NCBI GenBank assembly: GCA_916613615.1 | Contig: OU744734.1 | Location: forward strand, 36,338,801 to 36,402,800 | Direction of reading: 5' to 3' | DNA: 64,000 bases | Source of the DNA: Steromphala cineraria | Taxonomy: Eukaryota > Mollusca > Gastropoda > Trochida > Trochidae | Part shown: piece by piece, positions 12,131 through 23,990 of the stretch | Layout of the letters: each line of letters begins with the position of its first letter | Position numbering within the stretch: position 1 is the stretch's first letter | Program-made: the position numbers and the translations under genes | The notes under the pieces: generated by a model | The model's input: only the letters and a program-made list of their open reading frames with translations | What the model was told of the DNA's origin: nothing | Database searches by the model: none

Positions 12131-12640
12131 GCGACCCCTGTGACCCCAGATCCGACCGAAAGTGATATTGACTAGAGTTACTAAAATTAGAGCCGATGAC
12201 ATCAAACCGTTTTTACATGACGTCATGCTATTGTTATCATGTCATCCCAGCTTGCCAACAATGGAGCTGGAATGATGTTCATGACTGTAGTTTTATATTC
12301 TCTTTTTGTTTTTGAACCAAGATATATTAAAACAATTATGGACAAACTTTGTCCTCAGTCAATATTGTTTTTCTCGAGTCTATAAAAACAGGTATTGACC
12401 TCATCACCAGTCCATAATTGTCTAATATTCACCTATTAAAAATTTAAAGAACTAGACCAGGATATAAAGAGGTACGGCCCTGGATGATAGATGGATAATA
12501 ATGTTCATCTCAATTTAACAATTTCACTTGGTATAAGATGAAGATTAATGAAGACAAGCTGTAGTCGTGTTGAGGTCAGACGAGGGTTAAAGTGTGGGAG
12601 ATGTGAGGGTGAGGTCATACTGGCTGATTTAAATAGACCT
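12131..12640. other. No gene seen
   Basis: Mixed AT-rich DNA next to the MITE-3 fragment. No coding or repeat signal. Confidence 0.5.
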
Positions 12641-12654
12641 CATCCTCATCTCCT

Positions 12655-12693
12655 TGACCACTGGTCATCTTCTCAAGCCTTGACCAGTGGTCA
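12655..12693. promoter_or_regulatory. Cluster of GGTCA/TGACC half-sites
   Basis: TGACCACTGGTCA at 12655-12667 and its exact reverse complement TGACCAGTGGTCA at 12681-12693, 13 bp apart. Each is itself nearly palindromic. GGTCA and TGACC are nuclear-receptor-type half-sites, so four half-sites fall in 39 bp. It may equally be a simple structural inverted repeat. No nearby gene was identified. Confidence 0.3.
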
Positions 12694-15037
12694 GAGACTG
12701 TATCTTGGAAGAATATAAATTTCACATTTTTGTGAGGACATAGCATACAAATTAGGAAAAATTCTAGTATATATATAGTGGGATAATTAACTTTGAAAAT
12801 TACTGAAATTTTTATATTTATGTATATATAGATGTATAAAACGAATACCATTTATGTCCCAAATATGATGATTTTATGCAAATATTTACCAAGTAATTGA
12901 ATGAAATATATGTTTATAAACTATAAGAATAATATTTTTATATTTATTTGATATTTTATCTATTTTTTTAAGTAAACACAGAATATATTGGTAAATGTGT
13001 ATAATATATGTTTGCAGATGTTTGTAAATAAATATACACTTAATTAACTTGAATATGTATATATCATGGACCCAATGTCCTACATACTGAAAGTTCTTGA
13101 AGGAATTCTTGAGGTTCATACAACACGATAGGAACACTTGTCTCTTATAACAATAAATTATATTTCTTTCACAACAAAACAATTTGTTTATCAAAAATCA
13201 ATATTTCATTTAAATAAACCTTCTCAAAATTTCTCACAGTGCTAATTTTCAAATGGAATTTACCTTGATATTAAGCTCAGGAAATATGAAATTCTGAAAA
13301 ACGTTACCTTTTGTGAATTGTTCAGAAGAAGATTGCAAATTGCATTATTCTTAACGTTTTGTCATCTTGGAATCGATATGGAGAAGTGATGCATAAACTA
13401 AGCTCAACCTCTAGAAAGTCATTCCATATAATCTCATTAATCTGAATCAAAGCAGAATCGCACTTGTTTATTCATGGCTAACCAAGGGAGAAAATGACTA
13501 GTAATATTTGTGACATCAGCTGAATGTCCTTAACTTGAGACCAGCTGAAGGCGGGATAAGTTGCCCTCTTTGTGTCAAAGCTATTCAAATGAGAAAGAGT
13601 TTATACTGACATCAGAGTCAGCCCAAACTTTATTTGTACATCCTTGACCTTAAGTACATTAAAATTCAATCTCTTTAAATGGACAATCTTGACGTTAAAG
13701 CTTTTTAATGTTAAAAAATATTTTAACGACAAGAAACGTGAAAGGGATTTTTCAATTTAGATATTGTTGTTATCAAGCAGATACTTTTACGTATTGATAA
13801 CAGTCAGTCTTTGAAATCTGATTCTCAGAAAGGATCACTTAAGTTCATATATACTGTTCAACTTTTGCTAAATACCATGGTTTATATTCTTTATATTATT
13901 GTTCAAAATGTACAGATCATGTTCATTTTTGACCAGGACTCACAATTACCAAAAACAATTAAAGAAGTATTGCACTTTCAGAGAAAGATATATTACAATA
14001 TTCAATTTGTCTATATATAGACTTGAATAAAACCCAGAGGAAAAAAAACTGTTAATGCATCTAAGGATCAAAAGGTCACATGCAACAGATATAGATTCCA
14101 TAACATGTATGTGCACTAGCTTTATGGAGAAGGTTCAATTAATGTTCTATTGGATTAAGGTCCGGCTAACAAAAAGGCCACCCCATCTGCTCAATTATTT
14201 CAAATTGAAGGAATTTGTATACCACTCTTGATCGATGTGGACAAGCATTGTTATCCATAAGGATGAAGTTATCCAAGATAGCTCTTGTGTAAGGTTTGAC
14301 ATAGTTATGAAAGGTCTCATGTCTCAGAAAGAATACAAGACATGGTGCCGTGCCATTCTCAAGAATATGTTGTAGGTGTTTCTATCCTAACTGATTCCAC
14401 TGTATACTCTGACTGAACCTTCTCCATACCTATCATGTTCAGTATTGTTGCCATCTGCATCTGTTGCCCAAACTCTTGTCCATTTATCAGTAAATTTGAG
14501 AGAGAAGTAAATTTTGCAGATTTGACATTATGACTGTTCATATATTTAGTTACGTCCTCACCGCCATTGTGACATCATGCCATCTCTACTTGTATATGAA
14601 ATAACATCATTACAGCTCCAATGACATTACATCATAACCTAATCAATAATGTGATATTACATCCTAAATATCATTTATTATTGAGCAAGTCTGCTACAAT
14701 AAGTGGTTCATTATGTTGAAGCTCATTTATTTAATCTGCCTTACAACAGAGAGAAAAATTAGTGACTCGCCTGAATCGATGGCGCTTCAAGGCAAGTATT
14801 GCTGTTTTGAATTATAGACAAATAGACTGGCATATCGTTATGAACAGACTGCTCATTAGCCCAGAGTTGTTGTAATGTTGATTGTTTGGTATTATCTGAG
14901 CTTGGTGATTCTGTTCCTGTGTTTCCTTTCTGAAATTGATCTGTGGCCATATTTCATCAAGAGCTGTGACAGAATGCCCAGCTGAGCCTGCTTTGATAAA
15001 AATGATTTTCTTTCATTTCCTTTTTGGATTTAGTTAG
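12694..15037. other. No gene called; weak minus-strand frames
   Basis: Mostly AT-rich DNA. Two minus-strand frames at 14359-14541 (60 codons) and 14759-14950 (63 codons) have a more protein-like composition than most in the window but are in different frames. No splice pair was found that joins them and neither is recognised. Confidence 0.45.
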
Positions 15038-15385
15038 TTTGAACTCCATTCGCTCAGAGAGTTATTAAACATAAGGTATTTTATCAGAGTTATATAGAAT
15101 GAGGGATTTTCAACTCCATTTTATCAGTTAGTTGGAATTTTCAATTTTGTCGGAGAGTTATAACGCAAGAGGTATTTTCATCTCTAGTTTATGATAAAAT
15201 TATAAAGGATTTATTATATAACTCCATTTTATCATACTGTTATATGGCAAGAGGTATTTCATTTTATCAGAGAGTTAAAAAGCATGGGGTTGTTTTAACT
15301 CCATTTAATCAGATAACTACAAAGCATCAGGTTTTTTTACACTCCAGTTTATCATAGAGTAAAACAACTCCTTTCAATCAGAGAA
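15038..15385. repeat. Degenerate 45-50-bp tandem array
   Basis: About seven or eight units containing variants of AACTCCATTTTATCAGAGAG followed by TTATAAAGCA and GGTATTTT. Unit lengths vary and several are damaged. Confidence 0.7.
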
Positions 15386-16574
15386 TCGTAAAGCAGACAG
15401 GTATTGGAATAGAATGTATTTTTTCCAAAGAATCTGCTTCCTCTACAAGAAGCATTCTTCAAACAATTTTTAACCAGTGTTAGGTGTTGCAGTTTCTCTA
15501 ACATGCAAGCAAATCTGCAGGGGCAGTTTCTAGATTCAAGCTCATTTCAACACTGAAATTCAAGATCATGCCTAGTCTTCAGGTACCTTTGTTTGGCACC
15601 GTGCTTTGTTGGCAAAAAAGATCTTACTCCCTGACAAATTAGTTTTCTGCAAATTGTGTTAGAGGCAGCAGTGTTCTGGTTTCTTGGCATTTATTGTCCC
15701 TATCTCCTTTAACACTTTGTATTTGTGTCACCAAAGGTGTATTAATCATTCGTTAATCATTACCCTTCAGTTTTTTATCTGAATAATTGATAATTCAAAA
15801 GAAGGATATCTTTCTTGATACACAAATTTGATTGAATTTTCTAGAACAAAAGACAAATTTAAAAGCAGAATTTAATAAAATTTGAAATTAAATTGTTTCT
15901 CTCTTGTTATTTATTTGCTTCTATTGATATTGATCTTGTCAAAATTGGGACCTTCTCTGAACAAATTTTGACAGCTTAAAATATAAAACAACACATTATA
16001 TTGACAATACAATAATATCATTAGACTAAATTTCTCATATTTAAGTAAAATTTTGCAGCAAGGATGTTATTGAAATAAGTTTTTCTACAGGGCTGTCTGA
16101 ATTATTCTTCATTAAGTTACAAATGCGAAGAACTAAAGTTGTGTAATGGGGTGTGAGTCTTCTTTCAGAACCATATTGTGCAATATTCAATAAAAAAAAC
16201 ATGTTTTTGGATCCAAGATTGACCTTGATCAGAATAATTTTTGAAGGTACCGGTATCTATGGAAACCAAGGCCTGAATTGAATTAAATTAGATCTTGGTC
16301 TTGTGAAATTATGAGTGTGACAGTAAGTGTAGTTCAGCAACAATAAGCACTGTTCACAGGATGGATGGTGACCATAGATTGAAATGGTTGTGTCGAGAAT
16401 TGTTTAAGTCCATGAAGTGGAGTTTGGAGCTAAATTAAAGCAATCCATTATAGTTGTCACATACTCTAAAATTTACTTTGTGAGTCCTCAGTAGCAGTAA
16501 GTGTTCTAAGACCAAATGCCGATATTTGATGAAATTGCCCAAGTGGTGCTAAACAAAACTCACTCTAAGACTTA
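15386..16574. other. No gene seen
   Basis: AT-rich DNA without open frames above 60 codons and without terminal or tandem repeats that I could recognise. Confidence 0.55.
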
Positions 16575-16764
16575 GTTTGTCATCCAGACCCTAAAGCAAA
16601 AATACTTATATGACCAACCCAATCTAGAAAAGTATAGCAAGTCTAGATCGCTCAGGTCTGAAGTTTAAGCATCTACTGGGCTCCATTTTGTTATAATACA
16701 TGAATTGTTTAAAAATATTGTCAATATTAATAAAAAATACTTCTGAGACTAAATGTTAGTCTTT
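16575..16764 (+). repeat. Interspersed repeat R1, copy 1
   Basis: Collinear with 54742-54936: a CATCCAGA, CCTGAAAC/CCTAAAGC block, CAAGTCTAGATC, AAGCATCT-CTGGGCTC, ATACATGAATTGTT and AATATTGTCAATATT, ending TTCTGAGACTAAAT. The second copy is interrupted by the gypsy LTR at the point where similarity to this one stops. Confidence 0.75.
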
Positions 16765-17544
16765 CTAAGACTAAACAGAACTACAGTACTTTCCTGATAA
16801 TTGATAGTAACAGATTCAAAGAACATACAATTCATCATATGAATCAAAGAATTTACAGAAGTGTAGATATAGTTGTAGATTTCTCCCATACTCCTCACAA
16901 AGAAACAAACAGGGGGTCCAACGATACATTAAAATGTGGAACTTTCAAAGAGTTTCATTACTGTGTTTTGACGATACTCCCCCCCCCCCCCCCCCTTTAC
17001 TTTAAAGAAACAAAATGAAATGAACGAGTGCTTATTGAGAATGTCTGCAATCTGTGCCTATATCAAAGCGACCAATCGATCGTGTATATTTTGGGAAAAT
17101 CTTATCCCCCGACTTGATTTACACATTTTTAATCTTAACTTTTAATCTTGCCCAATTTGTATATTGAAACTTGAGAGAAACATGTATAACATCAATAAAA
17201 CCACTTTCCATCACGTAAGATTTTGGATCTTCCTCAGACGCGTATTGATTTGATTTTTTGCATAAAGAGTATGTACAGTGTCCTTTTCAGTAAACTTCTA
17301 TGGATAAACTTGAATTCTGGCAGCATTTGGTCTCATGAAGCTTCAGGCTAAACCATTTGATGTTTGACCATCTGAATAACAAGCTATAGATTTTAATCTA
17401 GACAGTTTTTAACTCCATATGATCATTTTTAACATAGAATGCCTTCTATCTGGGAGGTCTGATAAGCTATATGGTCATACATGTTTTCAAAATTAATGAC
17501 AGGCATACGATGTTTGAACATATTTAAACATAAAAAATTGTTTT
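16765..17544. other. No gene; C17 homopolymer inside
   Basis: AT-rich DNA with an uninterrupted run of 17 C at about 16979-16995 (17 G on the minus strand, a possible quadruplex). The run may also be of uncertain length in the assembly. Confidence 0.6.
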
Positions 17545-17572
17545 TAAAGGGGCAGTAGCACATTTTTTTAAA
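17545..17572 (+). repeat. Solo MITE-1 left end
   Basis: TTAAAGGGGCAGTAGCAC followed by a T run. The remaining MITE-1 body is absent and no right terminal repeat follows, so this is a truncated end. Confidence 0.6.
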
Positions 17573-19013
17573 TTCTTTTATTGAATCTAACATAGTTTCA
17601 AATCTGATCTTATTTACTTCTAACTACATCAATTCAGCATTCATTTCAATCTAGATTGACCAAAATATTCTTTAAAATTTGTCCTTTCATTAAAATTTTC
17701 ACATAAATTCTTAATTCATGTTGCATTAATATCATGTCTTAATGCGAATGATATTCCACTAAAAAAATTGATTTCAGTTTAGAATACAACATACAAAATA
17801 CCAATATGATTCAAGACTTCAAGGGGTTGTAAAACTAAGATTAAGTTTTTAATGTTTTAAGATTATACATTGTAATTTTATTTGGCTTCCAATTAGATAC
17901 CAATAACCTTTCTATAGTATTATTTCAGATTGTATAATAGGTTCTTTCATAGTACAGACATTACCTTATGTCAAGGAGATACCAGAAAGTATATTTTGAC
18001 TATGGATACAATATGTCCATCACTGTACCAATATCTATGCGTCTGAACGTTACCAAATGGTTATGCAGTCCACAAATCTTGTCTCTTTGTCTGCCTTGGT
18101 ATATTTCAATCTATTCATCGGACACTCTATCAAACCAAAATAGATTACGTCTTCTCCTTGAAGAAAAGCTTTGAATTATCCTTTTCGCCTCAATTACCAT
18201 CACAAAATATCAGTTTAATACCTCCATGTTCCAATACATCTGCTTAAACAACCATTTATCTGTCTGTTGGATCTTCACGACCAAAGTGGAAAAAATCACT
18301 TTGGATAAACAAGTTGCAAGTGGCTATTGAAATACACCTCCTAAAGCTTCCTCCAGAGTCTTCTATGAAATCCAGACCAAAAGCTTCAATGTTCCTCTCG
18401 ATGTTATTTCTAACCTAAAACAGCTTCATGGAACTAGCCTTCAATCCCAAAATAACATGCGGCTATCAATGCTTCCATCATTGAATTCTGTTCCCCTAGA
18501 CACCATTGATAGACCCAAGTAATTCTTTATGTAAGATCTTAAAGGGGCTGTACTAAAAAGCTCTGAGGGAAATCCCTAAATTTTTTTTTTTTTTGCTTAA
18601 AACAACAGAGAAACCCTGTATTTTTCATGATTTTACAACCTAGATTATGATTTTATATATACATGGTTGCATCATTTAAGTAAAAATGATATGCAAATTT
18701 TGAGAAAATTGAGATTTGTTTTTAGGGGGGTATGGTCAAATTTTATTTTGACGTACTGTCATTTAGACAGAATCAGTGCTAGAACTTGACTGCCATATTT
18801 CCTTTATTACATGCCGGTGACTTTAATTTTCAAACAGTTTACACCATAGGCGTCTATATGAGGCAGGCTTCTATTCAAGGCTATGTCGTAATAATGCTTG
18901 TAGTGACAGGCGACTATTTGAAACAAAGCTTAAAGTTCAACAAAGAAATATAAGTGATAGCTGAGTGAGCATGTTGTGATCCAAAAGTGATAGAGTGACA
19001 GGAATTTTGTGAT
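17573..19013. other. No gene seen
   Basis: AT-rich DNA with a run of at least 14 T near 18578. A 68-codon frame at 17968-18174 has no recognisable motif. Confidence 0.5.
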
Positions 19014-19160
19014 AGAGTGTAGCTCAGTTGGTAGAGTGTCTGCTCATCATCATGCAGAAAAGGGTTCCATTCTTAGTTGCATCATAAGAAAAGATGTTAC
19101 AAAATGGAAGTTGTTGATGCCTTGCTTGACACCCAGCATTAGAAGGACAGAATAACTCTT
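19014..19160 (+). mobile_element. tRNA-headed SINE fragment, family B
   Basis: GTGTAGCTCAGTTGGTAGAG is a canonical tRNA D-arm with A box. A decayed B box, GGGTTCCATTC, follows about 30 nt later, then GTTGCATCATAAGAAAAGAT and an ACACCCAGCATTA segment. The T-arm is mutated, so it is not a functional tRNA gene. Confidence 0.6.
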
Positions 19161-19269
19161 TTATTGGCGCTGTACTGCGGCTGCTGGTTGCCATGGACAT
19201 AGAACGAATATAACAATGTATTGTTGAGTTATTTCATTATTCCATAGAGAGATTCTAATGATACTAGAT

Positions 19270-19490
19270 ATGAAGTTGAAGATAAGGAGATAGATAGATA
19301 GACAGGTATTGATACATAGAAAGTTAAGGGGATTGACAGTATTGATACACAGAAAGTAAAGGGGATTGATAGTCTTGATACACAGATATTTCAGTTGATA
19401 GTTATTACTGCTAGACATGTTAGATAAGAAGATAGACAGTAGTTATAGATAAAAGGCTAAGGAGATGGATAGTCTTGAAATGTAGATAGT
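19270..19490. repeat. Short degenerate array
   Basis: Begins with a GATA run (GATAGATAGATAGACAG) and continues as ATTGATACACAGAAAGT plus AAGGGGATTGAYAGT units of about 33 bp. Confidence 0.7.
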
Positions 19491-19549
19491 CCAGTAGATT
19501 CATAGAGCTTACTGCCAGATAGAGAGGACGTATACACTGTCTATAGCTA

Positions 19550-19765
19550 CCGGTATGTGGTCAAGCCAGATAGAGAGGATACTGTCCAGCTAAGTGGTCA
19601 AGCCAGACGGAGAGGACACTGTCCAGCTAAGTGGTCAAGCCAGACGGAGAGGACACTGTCCAGCTAAGTGGTCAAGCCAGACGGAGAGGACACTGTCCAG
19701 CTAAGTGGTCAAGCCAGACAGAGAGGACACTGTCCAGCTAAGTGGTCAAGCCAGACAGAGAAACT
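19550..19765. repeat. 37-bp minisatellite, about 5-6 copies
   Basis: Units of 37 bp reading GTGGTCAAGCCAGACGGAGA followed by GGACACTGTCCAGCTAA. The middle copies are identical and the outer ones carry CAGATAG or CAGACAG variants. This is the most GC-rich array in the window. Confidence 0.92.
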
Positions 19766-20109
19766 GACCGAGAGACTGACCGGCCTGTAAGATACAGAAT
19801 CAACACCCATTGTGTTACCAGCCTCCCAAACATCTCCAATTCAGGGATTCAATTACAAAAGAAAATACAAGGATGCTTACAGGGCAATTGGCTGTCTGTA
19901 GCCCAGAGCCTGCTTATATAAGAGTTTAAGCTCATTGTCCCAATAAAACAGGCATTACTTGAGTCTGAAAGCATCTCAAAGTAGAGCTTATGTGGCTGTG
20001 GATCGGAACTAGATCTTCTGTCCACGACCTTGGTATTGTTTTTGATTATGTGTCTTCTGCTTCAGGCTCTAGGGTGTGAATCCATGGGTGTCATTGTCAC
20101 TTGTTTTGT

Positions 20110-20850
20110 TGTTTTGGTTTGATTTGGGTTGATCCATAGTGTTACATTTAGTTCAGGTGACATGACAATGGCAGAGTTATCTATTAAGATTATGGTCATA
20201 GTGATCATTTGGTTTTGATGCTGCATGTTGCTCAAGGGTAAATGATAGTGTTATGTTTGGATCAGGTAATATTACAATGGAGGGTTAACCGTGATGATAT
20301 ATGGTCACTGGCATATTGCTGAAGAGGTAATCCGTAGTGTTATGTTTGGATTGGTTATTTATCAATAAGGGATTATCCTTGATGATCTATGGTCATTGGT
20401 TTTGGTGCTGCATGCTTGGTTATTGCTGAAGAGGTGATCCATGTCATGTTTGGATCAGGTAATATTACAATAGAGGGGTTATCCTTGATGACATATGGTC
20501 ATTGGTAATCGTTTTGGTGCTGCATGCGTGGATATTGCTGAAAGGTTATCCATAGTATTACTTTTCGATCAGGTAATATTACAATAGAGGGGTTATCCTT
20601 GAACACATATGGTCATTGGCATTTGTTTGGTGCTGCATGCTCGGTTATTGCTGAAGAGGTGATCCATGTTGGTGTTATGTTTGGTAATATTACAATAGAA
20701 AGGTCATCCTTGATGATATCATGGTCATTGTGGTTTGGTTCTTCATCCATGTTAATCTATAGCTTAGGATACATGGAGTTGATGCATAGGGTGCTGACTC
20801 GTGACTTTTTGATCTCGACACATTACATTAACAATCAAGGTTTTCTTTGA
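20110..20850. repeat. About 110-bp minisatellite, about 7 copies
   Basis: Units contain GTAATATTACAATAGAGGGG, TTATCCTTGATGA, ATATGGTCATTGG, TTTTGGTGCTGCATGC, and TATTGCTGAAGAGGTGATCC. Unit starts lie near 20157, 20266, 20353, 20459, 20573 and 20685. An 83-codon frame at 20599-20850 is part of the array and not a gene. Confidence 0.88.
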
Positions 20851-21670
20851 TGCAATTGTCATGATTTATTTTGGATTGCTTGCTTGTTGATCAAGAGTTA
20901 AGAAGTTGATACATACGGTACAACATGGTTGTATTGTGATATTGAAACATTACAATGGAGGGTCATTCATAAACATCTTTGTGCTTTTTTATTTTGACCT
21001 GTCACCTGTCAATTACCCTTGTTAATTCTGGAATAATATATGGCAAACAGTTTCAGGATCTGTAAAGCACTATACATCTGTGAATGAATTTTTAAGGCAT
21101 GATACTAATGAATTTTAGGAGGATTATAAAAAAAAAACGGCTTGGAGGAATGATAAAAAAATTCAAATTTACAACTTAGGTAGATAAGATTCATGTATAC
21201 GTAGAATATCAAACAATTTACAAGTTTCATTTAAGAAATAACCTATCCATACTCCCTTATACACTTTTAGTTCCAACTTTAATTTGGTTCATTTTTCCTA
21301 GATTTTTAAACTTGGTTTAATTAGCATATCTGAAACTACCACAATAAAACTTGAAGTAACACAATTTACATTTTGTTTAAACAGGAATATCTAAAATGTA
21401 CACTAATAGAAACATCCCTTATGTCACTAAACTTTCCTGTTGCTGAAAATAACAAGCAACTTCAGTGTTTATAATAAGCATAGTCCCGTAGGCCAAACGC
21501 CGACAGTTATTCACAAGGGCCTTTTTAACACTTCAGGTCCTTACATGCTCCCAGTTTTTCAATATGATGCTATTCCTTTCTAACAATTATACTTGCAGTA
21601 AGACATATTTCCTTGACAAACCTTCATAACTACCACTCTAAACTGATGACAGTGTTGTGCATATATAACA
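20851..21670. other. No gene seen
   Basis: AT-rich DNA between two arrays. Nothing recognisable. Confidence 0.55.
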
Positions 21671-23027
21671 TACTGATACCAAGAATATTATTTTATAGAA
21701 TAATTCAATTCAGTACTGATAATGAATACCAAGATTATTATTTTATAGAATAATTCAATTCAGTACTGATAATGAAAACCAAGATTATTATTTTATAGAA
21801 TAATTCAAATCAGTACTGATAATGAATACCAAGAATATTATTTTATAAAATAATTCAAATCAGTACTGATAATGAATACCAAGAATATTATTTTATAGAA
21901 TAATTCAAATCAGTACTGATAATGAATACCAAGAATATTATTTTATAGAATAATTCAATTCAGTACTGATAATGAATACCAAGAATATTTTTTTATAGAA
22001 TAATTCAAATCAGTACTGATAATGAATACCAAGAATATTATTTTATAGAATAATTCATATCAGTACTGATAATGAATACCAAGAATATTATTTTATAGAA
22101 TAATTCAAATCAGTACTGATAATGAATACCAAGAATATTATTTTATAGAATAATTCAAATCAGTACTGATAATGAATACCAAGAATATTATTTTATAGAA
22201 TAATTCAAATCAGTACTGATAATGAATACCAAGAATATTATTTTTTAGAATAAGTCAAATCAGTACTGATAATGAATACCAAGAATATTATTTTATAGAA
22301 TATGTCAAATCAGTACTGATAATGAATACCAAGAATATTATTCTATAGAATATGTCAAATCAGTACTGATAATGAATACCAAGAATATTATTTTATAGAA
22401 TATGTCAAATCAGTACTGATAATGAATACCAAGAATATTATTTTATAGAATATGTCAAATCAGTACTGATAATGAATACCAAGAATATTATTTTATAGAA
22501 TATGTCAAATCAGTACGGATAATGAATACCAAGAATATTATTTTATAGAATATGTCAAGTCAGTACTGATAATGAATACCAAGAATATTATTTTATAGAA
22601 TATGTCAAATCAGTACTGATAATGAATACCAAGAATATTATTTTATAGAATATGTCAAATCAGTACTGATAATGAATACCAAGAATATTATTTTATAGAA
22701 TAATTCAATTCAGTACTGATAATGAATACCAAGAATATTATTTTATAGAATAAGTCAAGTCAGTACTGATAATGAATACCAAGATTATTATTTTATAGAA
22801 TAAGTCAAGTCAGTACTGATAATGAATACCAAGATTATTATTTTATAGAATAAGTCAAGTCAGTACTGATAATGAATACCAAGAATATTATTTTATAGAA
22901 TAAGTCAAATCAGTACTGATAATGAATACCAAGAATATTATTTTATAGAATAAGTCAAGTCAGTACTGATAATTAATACCAAGAATATTATTTTATAGAA
23001 TAAGTCAAGTCAGTACTGATAATTAAT
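21671..23027. repeat. 50-bp satellite, 27 units, palindromic core
   Basis: Twenty-seven head-to-tail 50-bp units, each with AATGAATACCAAGAATATTA, TTTTATAGAATA and the perfect 12-bp palindrome ATCAGTACTGAT (first CAGTACTGAT at 21711, last at 23011). Variants are grouped: units 1-11 carry TAATTCA, 12-20 mainly TATGTCA, 21 TAATTCA again, and 22-27 TAAGTCA. This grouping indicates local unit turnover. The absence of unique spacers excludes a CRISPR-type array. Confidence 0.97.
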
Positions 23028-23590
23028 GCAGACATTTTCGGAGTTCACAATTTTTTTTATCCGCCGGTCCTTTTTGACAAGCAGTATTTCGATGCTTATT
23101 TCACTGCAAGCAACACGGCCAAGAGGTCAACATCTTCTTGCTGACGGATCGAGTGATGTAAGGTATTGGAATTAATCCGACTCATTGACTTGTCATTCTG
23201 ACTGTTCCCAGAGTCTGCTAGAGCATAATACCAGTACAAGACAAGGAATACCAATAACTTGCTGGCTAAGAGAACGATTACTTATAAATTCTGTCAAGCC
23301 TGTCATTATCCAAGCAACTCCTTCTCTCAACTGCTAAATGGCTTGCACTTGTTACAGTAGTGACTATATAATGGTGGATATAGAGGTTATTATATGAGTG
23401 TCCATGGCATACTGTTGAATGGCTTGATATTAGTATTTACCAAGTTAGAGTTTGATATTTTGGCATGAGTGTCACAAGTGTCATGAGTGTTAAAAAAACA
23501 TTTAAAATTTTAAATCAAGCAGCAATTTACACATTGTTTATCCTCATAATACTGAATGTCATACAAAGAAACGGCAACTCCCACTTTTAA
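23028..23590. other. No gene seen
   Basis: Flank of the satellite. It begins with a GC-richer patch (TTTTTTTTATCCGCCGGTCC) and shows no coding signal. Confidence 0.5.
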
Positions 23591-23599
23591 CTCTCTTTT

Positions 23600-23640
23600 G
23601 GTTTGGCGCAACCAGGAATCGAACCCAAGTCTTCAGAGTA
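23600..23640 (-). repeat. tRNA 3'-half-like fragment
   Basis: On the minus strand TTGGGTTCGATTCCTGG is a complete T-arm with a perfect B box (23615-23625), followed by TTGCGCCA as if from an acceptor stem. No D-arm or anticodon arm precedes it, so it is a SINE or tRNA relic. Confidence 0.45.
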
Positions 23641-23741
23641 ATTTCCAGAAATTTCAAACTACAGTTGTGATGATACAGATATGTCATTATTCAATAAGTG
23701 TGACAATATAAAAAAACAATACACTATTGTGACAACTTGAT

Positions 23742-23990
23742 TTTTTAGTTAAATAGGCAAGTTTCAAGCCAACAATATATATCATGATACACACATTGTA
23801 TCACAAACGTATATTGTCTGATTATAAGTATAAGAACAATACACTATTTTCAGGTATAATAAATGGATAAAAACAAAAAAAATTGTTTTGATAAACAACT
23901 AAATTTTTTAGTTGAATAAGCAAGTTAAAAGTCGACGAAATCACGATACAGACATCGTATCACGAACATATATCGTAAGTATTATGACTC
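23742..23990. repeat. Diverged direct duplication, 160-bp offset
   Basis: ATTTTTTAGTTAAATAGGCA with a downstream GATACACACATTGTATCAC recurs as ATTTTTTAGTTGAATAAGCA with GATACAGACATCGTATCAC. Several differences are CG versus TG or CA, as expected from decay of methylated CpG. Each copy contains a GATAC...GTATC hairpin. Confidence 0.65.

Noticed and set aside
12886..13194. 102-codon minus frame
   Set aside because: Very rich in Ile, Lys, Tyr and Phe as expected from AT-rich DNA, with no motif and no splice context.
18539..18735. Another MITE-1 copy (TTAAAGGGGCTGTAC)
   Set aside because: Similarity stops after about 15 bp, no MITE-1 interior follows, and no matching right end was found.
19014..19085. 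Functional tRNA gene
   Set aside because: The D-arm and A box are good, but the T-arm is mutated and the downstream sequence is SINE-like. The T-arms at 23615 and 47518 likewise belong to relics or SINEs.
20599..20850. 83-codon frame
   Set aside because: Entirely within the 110-bp minisatellite, with no features of a protein family.
21671..23027. CRISPR-like array
   Set aside because: Units are contiguous 50-bp repeats without unique spacers, in eukaryotic-type DNA with no cas genes.
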